Part shown: positions 45,910 to 56,858 of the stretch, in pieces
Position numbering within the stretch: the first letter of the stretch is position 1
Layout of the letters: each line of letters starts with the position of its first letter
NCBI GenBank assembly: GCA_035048495.1
Contig: CM068549.1
Span: 19,253,103-19,317,102, forward strand
Length of the DNA: 64,000 nt
Direction of reading: 5' to 3'
DNA from: Euptelea pleiosperma
Lineage: Eukaryota; Streptophyta; Magnoliopsida; Ranunculales; Eupteleaceae
The notes under the pieces: model-generated
Database searches by the model: none
What the model saw: the letters and a program-made list of their open reading frames with translations, nothing else
Told to the model about the DNA's origin: nothing
Made by a program: the position numbers and the translations under genes

Positions 45910-46370
45910 ATGCCTAGATGCCAAACCATCTGGTTTTTTTCGTCAATTTTGTTACTAAAATTCCAGATGCCGAATGGTTTGGCGTCTAGGAGTCTCCAAC
46001 GCCAAACTGTTGCGTATGACTGTTGAGGGAAGTTTTGGCATTTTGATCTTCAGAGGGCAGACGCCAAACGTCATAGGTTCTTTTTAATTTTTTTTTTAAA
46101 ATACGATTCTTTTTATAAAAATGATTTAATATAAGTTTTTTTTTTTATAATTTTTCGTAAAAATAATCTTAATAAAAACTTATCTCCTATGAGGAACATC
46201 TTGGAAAACAACGCAACAAAGCAGTCTAATCCTATAATTAACATCGGAAAGAACTATAAATATGTTTGTTATTTAATAAAATTAATTATTTCTTAAGTTT
46301 ATATTATAAAAGTATTAAATATAAATATTAGTAATAAAAGCACTTCTCTGTGTTCCTTGTGGCGCGTGTG

Positions 46371-46371
46371 T

Positions 46372-46399
<28 letters not shown>
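46371..46399. repeat. (AC)n microsatellite
   Basis: An uninterrupted AC run of about 29 bases, followed by TATATATA. The surrounding 45950-46560 is AT-rich with no recognised gene. Near 45965-46070 the phrase gccaaac.gt/tggcgtct occurs in inverted forms. Confidence 0.85.
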
Positions 46400-46406
<7 letters not shown>

Positions 46407-46570
46407 GGTGGTAGGACTCATTATTCAACAGCTCCGATCTTGGAGAAGATATAAACCAAAAATTGAACTCATTTTTTTAAATAATTTTTTTTATTGTACT
46501 CAGTTTTCTATAAAAATGTTATAAACACACACAATCAGTGTTTTTTCCAAGTCTAATTAACTTTGCAAAG

Positions 46571-46807
46571 TAATGCAGGGGCATTTTCACACCGGGCTCG
46601 AGTGGGGCAGCCTGTGTAATATGGAGCACACTCGGGGTGGGGTGGCCTGTGTGATATGGGCCCACGAGGAGGTGGCCTGTGTGATATGGGCCCACGAGGG
46701 GTCATGTCGATCGAGAACCTAGATAGATCCTATGAGATAAAGGAATTTAATCTTACGCTACCAACAGTTGCGGCTTTTGGGGAGTATTGGTTAAATGTCC
46801 AGCATCA
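46571..46807 (+). mobile_element. Solo LTR of the same TRIM family, with TSD
   Basis: A 237-bp LTR in the plus orientation (taatgcaggggcattttcac ... ggttaaatgtccagcatca). Flanks are identical caaag 5-mers (46566-46570 and 46808-46812). It has no second LTR or primer-binding site, so it arose by recombination between LTRs. The open frame across it (46656-46955) is translated LTR. Confidence 0.9.
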
Positions 46808-46812
46808 CAAAG

Positions 46813-47160
46813 ACAATTATAATTCAGCTAAATGGTCAATATATGCTTTAATTTTAATCTATGAAGATAAGCTCATTAGTATCACATTAATAGTTTGGGA
46901 AGATTCTTTAGAAGTGGTCAGAAGTTATAAGAGTTCAACTCAATGTTATATATAAGGGAGCAGTCAATAGGTATACTGTATTTGAGGCAAATTCCCCAAG
47001 TTTTAATAAATATGGAAGCAGGTAAAGTTTGTTGTACCTTTTAATAATAATAACTTTGGAGAAACTATTGAAAAATGTAACTATCTCAGGTGTGGGCTTG
47101 ATATAACTCATTCACCACCCACCAGATGGTTGGGATATTATCATATTCACGTTCACAGCA
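46813..47160. other. Intergenic, no gene seen
   Basis: AT-rich sequence between the solo LTR and the SINE. No gene or repeat structure was recognised. Confidence 0.4.
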
Positions 47161-47174
47161 TTGCAAGTAGGTCT

Positions 47175-47370
47175 AACCCCAAGGATTGATCGTAGTTGGC
47201 CAGGACCACGCTTCAGGAAGCGGAGGTCCAAAGTTCGAATGCCCCCTTGGAGCCACTACCTTGGATTTATCCCAGTACACCTGGTACGTGTGGAAGGGGT
47301 GACATACATGCCCTACGGGACTACTTGCATGCTCTAAGAGACCAGGATACCCATGGTATCAAAAAAAATA
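47175..47370 (+). mobile_element. tRNA-derived SINE with 14-bp TSD
   Basis: A ~196-bp element with box A-like tagttggccagg and box B-like aaagttcgaatgcc in its first 70 bases, a unique body, and a 3' A run (tatcaaaaaaaa). It is flanked by ttgcaagtaggtct (47161-47174) and ttacaagtaggtct (47371-47384), a 14-bp duplication with one mismatch. These are the defining marks of a SINE moved by LINE machinery. Confidence 0.88.
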
Positions 47371-47381
47371 TTACAAGTAGG

Positions 47382-47384
<3 letters not shown>

Positions 47385-47430
<46 letters not shown>
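47385..47430. repeat. (TC)n microsatellite
   Basis: An uninterrupted TC run of about 45 bases starts right after the SINE's 3' target-site duplication. The frame running into it is not a gene. Confidence 0.9.
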
Positions 47431-47431
<1 letters not shown>

Positions 47432-47664
47432 AACATAACACTCCGTCCCTGTTATGATATATTGTATTTAACGCTATATGTAGTAATGTCCGTTATGATG
47501 AAAGATGCCTTAACATTGCTAATGTCAAGAATTTGACAAATGATGGAGATTTGATTTGTTTCTATGAATCCATGATTTCAAATCTATAGATGTAGTTTAA
47601 GAAGATTGCTGTTGAAGTTGGCATGGATATAGATGGTGCATCTCCAACTAGTGGCGGAGCCAGG

Positions 47665-50600
47665 AGTAGTTAAATATTATAGAAACTATGGCTTTTGACT
47701 TTAAATGACATACCCACTTTCATTTCCAAACAGTTAGGAGATATTAGTGAACAACAAGAAAGGAAAATAAAGGCATGAGAACAATGTTGTAGTCATAAAA
47801 AAGTAAAAAGTATATTAACAAGAAAGAAAAGAAGAAGAAGCCACCCGAATTAAAGATTAGAATTTGAATTCCATGTGGGTCTTGATTTCTTATTTTAAAC
47901 ACCAAAACAAAAGTAGCACATGCCAAAGTGCCAAACTGCTCATCATTGTTCTCAGATGATGTGGCCGTACAGCAGAAACTGGCTAAAGCCCTGTTCTTTG
48001 TTTAGATACTCTTGGTAGAGAAATAAATGAACATGGCAATTTGATCAATATGCCTATGCTGGTGATTAAGTGCATTTTACCTTTAGCCTATAAGTACAAC
48101 CTCTTGTTCAACATCTAAGTAAGCTGAAAGATAAGATATTTCGACCAAGATTGAACCAACGTTTATGTTTTGGTAAATAAAAGACGAAACTAAAATTTTT
48201 GCTTTAGTAAATAAAAATAGAGGAGGCACTTATCGAGCAAGTTATATGCTTGGTAAAGAAAGGGAGGCCTCTAATAGCTTCACTGCCGAACATAGCCTCT
48301 TATTGTGGCTCCAACTCAAAAACAAGGTCTCTTCTTCAGGAGATTTAAGAAGAGTTAATTAGACACGATGGGGCAATCATTAAGTAGTTGCCAGAAATAA
48401 ACAAGAGGAAGATGAATAGAAAAACTAAGATCTATAGGAGATTTAGTGAAAAAATAAAAGTTTTTGGTTATAAAGTAGAAATAGGGACTCTGTAGGATTT
48501 AGAAAGTTTGAAGGCACAATTGAGACATGCTGGAAGGTATGTTTTAATGTCAACCGTTGGATGAGACTTCATGTATGAACGGTGATGATTGATGTTGACT
48601 TGGAGCTAAAATTTTGAGAATAAATCTCAGCCATCCATCTCGTTTAATACGGATCATCCATCTCTTTATATAGATGCCCACGTGTTAATGGATGTGGTGT
48701 TTCGTTAGACTCCTCCAAGGTCTCGGTTATATTTTTTTGGGGTGATTTTGTAATTTACAAAAATGAAGGGCACTTTTATCATTTAAATGTTTATAAGATA
48801 AAGAACGTGATCTTGCACACTTTTGGGGTTAGATAGCCACGATTGTGGACGGTGGGCTTAGTCATAGGGGGGTATATCAAATATTGATGAAAACATGGGG
48901 AGATCGGGGTATGTTAAAAATTCCCAATTCTTTAATTTTTTTTTACTTCGTAATATACCATTTTAGTACAGTTTAAATGGAAATTGCGCCTCTCCTCCCT
49001 CATTTAATTTTTTCTTTTTGCAATATTCCGTCTATGACTTTGCTTGTCTGTGAGGGGTACGATTTTGCTTATTATTCAAGCTTAGACAATGGCTTCAGCC
49101 CCCGCTCCTACTAACGATAGTAATCTCTCTCTCTCTCACTCCCTCGCAGATTTTACTTTTATCCCTTCTATTTCTTGTGCAACGATACGTTAACTGTATT
49201 TCTTTTTGGATTTTTTACGCTTATTTTTAGGTTTTACTTGTTTTTATGGTTTTACATTTTACTTAGCATTTTAATGTATAAGTAAATTTTTATTATTTTT
49301 TACATTCGGTTTCTGATATTAACATGGGGTATGTCTTATACATACGATTTCTGATGTATAACATAGATCCATTGTATTTCTCAATTAATAATGAGGAATT
49401 TCGAAAAGATATAGAATGGTTAATCAGAGTTAGTGATCAATCTGCATATTTGAACTTTTGAACAAAAAAAATTTCATCTATGAAATAGAGAATTTGTTGT
49501 TTAACCACTCGGATAGTTAAATATCACAAAAACTATGACTTTTGACTCTAAATGACATACCCACTTTCATGTTTCAAATAGTTAGGAGATATTAGTAAAC
49601 ATCAAGAAAGGAAAATAAATGGCATAAGAACAATGTTGTGGTCATAAAAAGTAAAAAGGTATATTAACAAGAAACAAAAGAAGAAGACACCCAAAAGATA
49701 TTAGAATTTGAATTCTATGTGAGTCCTAATTTTTTATTATAAATACAACAACTACAACAGTATATGCCAACGTGCCAAACTGCTCATCATTGTTCTCAGA
49801 TAATGTGGCCGTCTTGTAGAAACAAGCTAAAGCTCTGTTCTGTGTTTAGATGCACTTTGTAGAGAAATAGATAAACATGACAATGTGATCAATATGCCTA
49901 CGCTGATGATTAAGTGCATTTTACTTTTAACCTATAAGTACAACCTCTTGTTCAACATCTAGGTAAGCTGAAAGACAAGATGTTTCGATCAAGATTGAAC
50001 CAACGTTTATGTTTTAGTAAATAAAATACGAAACCGACATTTATGCTTTGGTAAATAAAAACAAAGGGGGCACTTATCAAGCATGTTATATGCTCAGTAA
50101 AGAAAGGGGGGCCTCCGAACAGAGCCTCTTATTGTGGGTCCAACTCAAAAACAAGGTTTATTCTTCGGGTGATTTAAGAAGAGTTGAGAAGACACGATGG
50201 GCGATCCTTAAGTAGTTGACATAAATAAACAAGAGGAAGATGTATAGAAAAATGATTTAGTGAAAAAAGAAAGTTTTTGGTTATAAAGTAGAAACAGAGT
50301 CTCCGTAGGATTTAGAAAGTAGAAAGTCAAAATTGAGACGTGCTGGAAAGTATGTTTTAATGTCAACCGTTGGATGAGACTTCGTGTATGAACGGTGATG
50401 ATTGATGTTGAGTTGGAGCTAAAATTTTGAAAACAAATCTCAGATATCTATCTCGTTTAGTACGGACCATCCATCTCTCTTTATAGGCACCATGTGTTAA
50501 TGGATGTGATGTTTCGTTAGACTCCTCCAATATCTAGGTTATATTTTTTTGGGTAATTTTGTAATTTACAAAAATGAATGGCACTTTTGTCATTTAAGAC

Positions 50601-50836
50601 TGTTTGGTTCCGCACTTTTCCGGGAATAGAAAACAAAAATCCGAAAAAGTGCCATTTACCTGTGTTTGGTTGAAGGGTGAAAAGTGGGCCCCACAGGAAG
50701 TCCACTTCCTTCACCCCATTTTAGAGGAAAATGACTTCCACTCCTCGCAAGCGGAAGTCGATTTTCCAACTACGGGTTTCTCTCTCTCTCTTGTCAGACG
50801 TGAACCCCGCACTCTCAAATCTCTTTCAATCTCTCA

Positions 50837-50883
<47 letters not shown>

Positions 50884-53800
50884 CTCTATCTCGTTTCATG
50901 AAGTTCAGTGTCTCTCTGTTTCGTTCTCTTTGTCGTCGGACTGCTCTTTGCTTTCACAAGCTCCACAGTCTGTCTTGGTTAGCCAAGCTCGCTCGAAGCT
51001 TCAACACCATGCCTCTCATGGCATTCTTTGTTGGGTTCACTCGTTTCATCATTTCAAGCAACCCTTACGCGGCTAAAGGGATTTTGAACAGTTCGTCTTT
51101 CGCCACTCGGGCCAATCGGCCCATTAAGGAATCGCTTACGAGCTTCTTTTTCAACGAGCAATGGGTTTCGCTCTTTTCAGGGTTTATTGGAGGAATTTGA
51201 CGAGAATCTCAGCTACCCATTTGTTTAGTCCAAAGTGAATTGTTGGTTTTGGAGATCGGAGCAAAATTTTGTTACTTGCAGTACAGAGCTTGAGCATAAT
51301 AGAGCTTAAACCCTTCATTGTGTACCTCTTCCTTCTATTGATGATCCACTAGCAAAGGTTTGGAAGCTTGAATGCTTCCTGATGTAAATCAGAGGTTGTG
51401 ATTTCAATATGAGATTGTTGGAGATTTTGGTGATGTCCTGCTTGTTTTGGAGTAAGAGGACAGACTCATTGACTCAAATATGATTACTGTTCTTTCTAAA
51501 GTTCTCTCTTCTTTATTTAATCTATTTTTCTGTTCTTTATGTTAGTCTTCTCTTTGATTTCACGAAGTTCATTGTCATTTCTTGCTTTTGTTTCCATTCT
51601 TCTTCCATGCTTTTGTGTAGAAACCTTTTTAATCACCCTAAGATTAAAGGTGGAAATTTGGGTCTAAGATCAAAGTTCTATAAATTACATTGAGACAATT
51701 CTTCCATGTTTTTGTGTAGAAACCATTTTAATCCCCTAAGATTAAAAGTGAAAATTTGGGTCTATGATCAAAGTTCTATAAATTACGTTGAGACGAGATA
51801 GCATCCGTTGGTTTTTGTAGATTAGAAACCAAACAAAAACAAATTGCTTTATGGTGTTTTCAAAGATTCAACCAAACAGCCGAAAAATAGATTTCAAGAA
51901 GTGGGTTTACAGGAAGTGACACTTCCTAGAAAACTCACTTCCTAGAAAACCACTTCCAGCGAACCAAACACAACCTAAATGTTTATAAGATAAAGAACGT
52001 GTTCTTGCCCACATTTAGGGGTCAGTCAACCACGATTGTGGACGGTGGACTTGGTCATAGGGGGGTATGCCAACATTTTCAAAGTGCGAGGGGTATGTCA
52101 AATATTGATGAAAACATGGGGCGACGGAGTATGTTAAAAATTCCTACTTCTTTATTTTTTTTACTTCATAATATACCATTTTAGTTAAGTTTAAATGGAA
52201 ATTGTGCCTCTCCCCCCTCGTTTTTTTCTTTTTGCAATTTTCCCTTTGTGACTTTGCTTGTCTGTGAGGGGTACGATTTTGCCTATTATTTAAGCTTAGA
52301 CCATGGCTCCTGTCCTCGCTTCTACTAACGACAGTAATCTCTCTTTCTCGCTCCCTTACAGATTTTGCTTTTATCCCTTCTATTTTTTGTACAACGATAC
52401 GTTGACTGTATTCTTTTTGATTTCTTACGCTTATTTTTAGGTTTTACTTGTTTTAATGATTTTACATGTTAGTTAGCATTTTAATGTATAAGTAGATTTT
52501 TATTATTTTTTTACATTCGATTTCTGATGTAAACATGGGTGTATGTCTTATACATATGGTTTCTGATGTATAACATATATGGATCCATAGTATTTCTCAA
52601 TTAATAATGAAGAGTTTCGATGGGGTACAGAATGGTTAATCAAAGTTAGTGATCAATCTGCATATTTGAACTTTGGACGCATTTTTTTCATCTATGAAAT
52701 AGGGAATTTGCTGCTTAACAACTCGGGTAGTTAAGTATCATAGAAACTATGGCTTTTGACTCTAAATGACATACCCACTTTCATGTTTCAAACAGTTAGG
52801 AGATAGTAGTTAACATCAAGAAAGGAAAATGAAGGGCATGGGAACAATGTTGTGGTCATAAAAAAGTAAAAAAGTATATTAACAAGAAAGAAAATAAGAA
52901 GCCACTTAAAAGATATTAGAATTTGAATTCCATGTGAGTCCTAATTTGTTATTATAAATACAACAACTAAAGCAGTATATGCCAACGTGCCAAACTGCTC
53001 ATCATTGTTCTCAGATAATGTGACCGTCTTGCAGAAATAGGCTAAAGCTCTGTTCTTCGTTTAGATGCACTTTGTAGAGAAATAGATGAACATGACAATG
53101 TGATCAATATGCCTACGCTGATGATTAAGTCCATTTTACCTTTAACCTATAAGTACAACCTCTTGTTCAACATCTAAGTAAGCTGAAAGACAAGATGTCT
53201 CGACCAAGATTGAACCAACGTTTATGTTTTGGTAAATAAAAGACGAAACCGACATTTATGCTTTGGTAAATAAAAATAGAGGAGGCACTTATCGAGCATG
53301 TTATATGCTCGGTAAAGAAAGGGGGGCCACCGATAGCTTCACTGCCAAACAAAGCCTCTTATTGTGGGTCCAACTAAAAAACAAGGTCTATTCTTCGGGT
53401 GATTTAAGAAGAGTTGAAAAGACACGATGGGGTGATCCTTAAATAGTTGCCAGAAATAAACAAGAGGAAGATGCATATAAAAACTAGGATTTATAAGAGA
53501 TTTAGTGAAAAATGAAAGTTTTTAGTTATAAAGTAGAAAGAGAGACTCCGACCAAGGTATGTTTTAATGTTAACCGTTGGATGATACTCCGTGTATGAAC
53601 GGTGATGATTGATGTTGACTTAGAGCTAAAATTTTGAGAACAAATCTCAGCCATCTATCTCGTTTAATACAGACCATCCATCTCTATTTATAGGCGCCAT
53701 GTGTTAATGGATGTTGTGTTTCGTTAGACTCCTCCAAGGTCTCGGTTATATTTTTTGGGGTAATTTTGTAATTTAAACAAATGAATGCACTTTTGTCATT

Positions 53801-54035
53801 TAAATGTTTATAAGATATAGAACGTGATCTTGCTCACATTTAGGGGTTAGTCAACCACGGTTGTGGATGGTGGACTTGGTCATAGGGGGGTATGTCAACT
53901 TTTTCAAAGTGTGAGGGGTATGTCAAATATTGATGAAAACATGTGGGGCCGAGGTATGTTAAAAATTCTCAATTCTTTAATTTTTTTTGACTTCCTAATA
54001 AACCCTTTTGTTCAGTTTCTTTTTGCAATTGACCC
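47665..54035. repeat. Tandem array, ~1.84-kb unit, ~2.7 copies
   Basis: Units begin near 47665, 49510 and 52724, each with tagttaaatatcatagaaactatgg-like sequence. Shared landmarks are gccaaactgctcatcattgttctcag, caacctcttgttcaacatct and gatgtggtgtttcgttagactcctcc, then the MULE-type end ggggtatgttaaaaattcc and tgacttcgtaatataccatttt. Unit 2 is split by an insertion (50598-51975); removing it restores the period. Unit 3 is truncated near 54035. Only short frames exist. A small ATG-started segment (near 49089 and 52303: MA-PAP/L-TNDSNLS) is shared by units 1 and 2 and may be a captured first exon. Confidence 0.85.
50598..51975. mobile_element. PIF/Harbinger-like element with TAA TSD, inside array unit 2
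   Basis: The element is 1378 bp. The left end is gactgtttggttccgc and the right end, on the other strand, ggttgtgtttggttcgct, both with the TGTTTGGTTC motif typical of Tourist/PIF ends. It is flanked by taa (50595-50597 and 51976-51978). Units 1 and 3 read catttaaatgtttat uninterrupted at the same place. The interior has (TC)n at 50841-50881, a ~99-bp tandem duplication (51600-51798), and an open frame at 50604-51200 whose later part (MKFSVSLFRSLCRR on) is unrecognised and reaches a stop after GFIGGI. No transposase motif was seen. Confidence 0.82.
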
Positions 54036-56060
54036 ATTCCATTACACCATATTCAGCAAACAATGGATATCAAAATAGTCTAGTGGTGCCAACAACAAAC
54101 AAAGATGAATTCCATGCTAACAAAAAAGTTGCATGCATGAAGATCACAAATAACATGTTTCAATCTTATTTAAACGTTGGACGAATAGTTAGTGATTTTT
54201 GTCAGCAACGAATTGGAACATATCGCCATACCCATATATAAGCAAGACAAATCATAAATTATCAGTTACACCATTTTATTGATTGACTATAAGTTATAAA
54301 TTTTTTTTTATGGATTATAAGTTACAAATTTTTAATAATTTCTGATTTTGTTTCGACTTTTTCTTTTATTTATAAAATAAAACCCATTCTATATTATTTG
54401 ATTGAATTGACTTCCGAATCATGCGACTTAAGATAACAAAATTAACCGACTAAGTTTTACATGTCAATTTTAAAGATTTGCGAATACTTGTAAAACCACT
54501 AAAAGAATTTTAAAATATTATTTTTTGTCAAAGTGTCTTTGTTAAAGTTGTTTCTTATGATTTTTAGAGTAAAATCCTGAAGGAAATAAATCTTTTAACC
54601 ATTTTTGAAAATTAATATTCTTCTTTGAACCACGAGAAATATTTCTCAAAACGTTATCAAACGAATATTTTAGCTTAAGTACTTTCACAAAAGATATTTG
54701 GTGGATTCTAACTTGCAATACCAAGAATTAATATTCAGATAAAGGAATAATTAGGGTAGGTAACGAAGAACATAGTACGATTGAGCTCGTTCAATACAAT
54801 AACCTCAATAAATTCTTCTGCCGGACGCGTCCAGTTGCCTATAGATACTTCAACCTTAAAATCCTTCTCAGCTTGTCCCTTGAAGAAAAGCAACTACCCC
54901 ATTAACCGAATAAGAGAACGACATGGAACAAAACTCATTTTAATCTCCATTGTTTCCAAAAGAAATTAAAATAAAAGTGCATGATCAAATCGTCATTTTT
55001 TACACCAAAAAAATGTTAAGAGATTTTCTTAGCAAAATACCCCTGTCGTTTACTCACACTACAACACACATGTTATGGTGAAGTTAAAAAGACTATTTTG
55101 CCCTTGTCTTTGTTAAATACTTTATAGGTCTTACGTTGCTTTGGCTTTGAGAAGAAATCCTGCGAATCAAAAAAGCTCTCCCTCGGGTACTGACCGTCAT
55201 TATTGACCGGAAATCGATCGTAAGACCCGAGGGAGTGCTTTTCTTGCACTATCCTTAATCCTAGATGTAGCCGCATTGGGTGGTTAGGATTCTCTAATAA
55301 GAATGACTTTGCATTATGCTTAATCCAAGATGTAGCCACATTGTTGACACACCATGAACGTCAATAGTTCAGTACACATAATACATTTTCTTCTTAAGTA
55401 TTATTTTCGAGAATCAGTAATTAATGTAAATTGAACTTATTTCATTAGTTGTAAACTTGTAATTGCAAATTGTTATGGGTCAGACCCGGCCGGTTCGAAT
55501 CTAGTTAGATCCATATTCATACTATACTTTCAACAACCTTTTCCGAATCCGGTTCAGATCCATCACATTATTTGCCACAAAATAAATATATGCATGGGTC
55601 GGATCCACTACAGAATGCAGTTTTAATAAGATCCAAGTGAAAAGTGGATCTGATTCGAACCCAACTTGAATAAACTCGTCTAGATCAGTAAACCGATCCA
55701 CTTTCTGATCTTATTTTAAGGATCCAAACCCATAAGATACGGGTTTGAATTGGGTTGGATCTTGATCAGGTGGGTGGGTGACACAGCCATGCATATAACA
55801 ACATTCCATCAGCAGTCCACATTACCTCTACGGTTAAGATTATCCGTCAACTCGATCATTCTGACTATATAGCTTACCCTAAGAGGTGGATGATCAAATG
55901 ATTTTTGTGGATCGACGGTCCATAAGTCAAATATATTGTGGACCCCATAAACCATAAACCAAAAACTGCTCTACAAACTCATTTAATTGAGATTATATTC
56001 AAATAAACGAGAGTAAAAGCTACCGTTTCAAAAAAAAAAAAACAAACCTCATTTTGTTCT
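54036..56060. other. Intergenic, no gene seen
   Basis: A short perfect hairpin, ctccctcggg ... cccgagggag, lies at about 55180-55236, with duplicated flanking phrases (ttaatcctagatgtagccgca; ttaatccaagatgtagccaca). 55490-55790 is rich in gatcc/ggatc words, as in degenerate MITEs. No coding sequence was recognised. Confidence 0.4.
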
Positions 56061-56073
56061 CCCCTAGCTACAC

Positions 56074-56080
56074 TATAAAT
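56074..56080 (+). promoter_or_regulatory. Candidate TATA box of the ECA1-like gene
   Basis: TATAAAT lies 35 bases before the ATG at 56115. If used, transcription would start within about ten bases of the ATG and the 5' UTR would be very short. The motif is clear but its use is inferred. Confidence 0.5.
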
Positions 56081-56114
56081 TCTCACCCTCTTACCATTTG
56101 ATTTACTTGTAGCC

Positions 56115-56858
56115 ATGATGAAGAGAGGAGAGATATCCTTGCTCCTGGTGCTCATAGCCTGTGCAACCATGTCGATCACCCCTGGGCTAGCCCAGTTGCA
56201 GTCGAAAGATGGATTGTTCACTTTCGTCGGGCTTTTACCGCCCGGGCTAGAAAAAGAGATCAAGCAAAGCTGGTCATCTCTTCAACACATAGAGGGGTGT
56301 GTGTCGGAGATCTACGCCTCGCTTTTTAACGTCACGTTTTTTAACGGCGGTGTCGGTTTTCTCAGCCCTGCATGTTGCAAAGCCATTACAGAAATTAATG
56401 AGAATTACTGGTCAAAAATGTTCCCCTTCAACCTTTTCTTCCCTCCCTTGCTCAAGGGCTACTGTCTTAACATAGGAGGAGGTGGTGCACCTACAGCACT
56501 TGGACCCGGGCTAGCCCAATTCGAACCCGAAGGTAAATCTTTGGATTTGTTTTGGCTAGAACCAGAAAGAAGGCAATGCATTTTGTCTCTCCAAAACGTA
56601 GAAGGGTGTGTGCAAGAGTTCATCACATCGTTATCGACATTGCAAATCCGTGTACTCGGCCCCGCTTGTTGCAAGGCCATTATTGAAATTTCTGATAGCT
56701 GCTGGCCAAAAATACTCCCAATATCCAACCCTTTCTTCCCTCGCTTGCTTAAGAACTATTGCACTAGCCTGGTACATGTTGCACCGAACCCTACTCGGCA
56801 ACTCGGACCGACGAAGAGGAGCGCTATGATCACCGATCGTGGAATTGTTCCGAATTAA
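56115..56858 (+). CDS. ECA1/EC1-type secreted prolamin-like protein with two domains
   Basis: A 247-residue, single-exon protein. Residues 1-26 form a signal peptide (LLLVLIACATMS core, probable cut after GLA). Two prolamin-like repeats follow, residues ~27-120 and ~131-220. Repeat 2 has the full six-cysteine pattern (C155, C165, CC186-187, C197, C216) with NVEGCVQEF, LGPACCKAI, DSCWPKILP and FFPRLLKNYC, as in the ECA1 gametogenesis-related / EGG CELL 1 superfamily. Repeat 1 keeps C62, CC87-88 and C117, but Ser52 and Tyr98 replace the first and fifth cysteines. The linker repeats PGLAQ from the mature start, showing an internal duplication. Family members are small secreted proteins, several expressed in egg cells or flowers; the role here is unknown. 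Most relatives have one domain. Confidence 0.88.
   Translation: MMKRGEISLLLVLIACATMSITPGLAQLQSKDGLFTFVGLLPPGLEKEIKQSWSSLQHIEGCVSEIYASLFNVTFFNGGVGFLSPACCKAITEINENYWSKMFPFNLFFPPLLKGYCLNIGGGGAPTALGPGLAQFEPEGKSLDLFWLEPERRQCILSLQNVEGCVQEFITSLSTLQIRVLGPACCKAIIEISDSCWPKILPISNPFFPRLLKNYCTSLVHVAPNPTRQLGPTKRSAMITDRGIVPN

Noticed and set aside
46656..46955. Frame containing GPRGVMSIENLDRSYEIKEF, repeated at 45278-45505
   Set aside because: It is the translated LTR of the TRIM; the same peptide appears only because the LTR is repeated.
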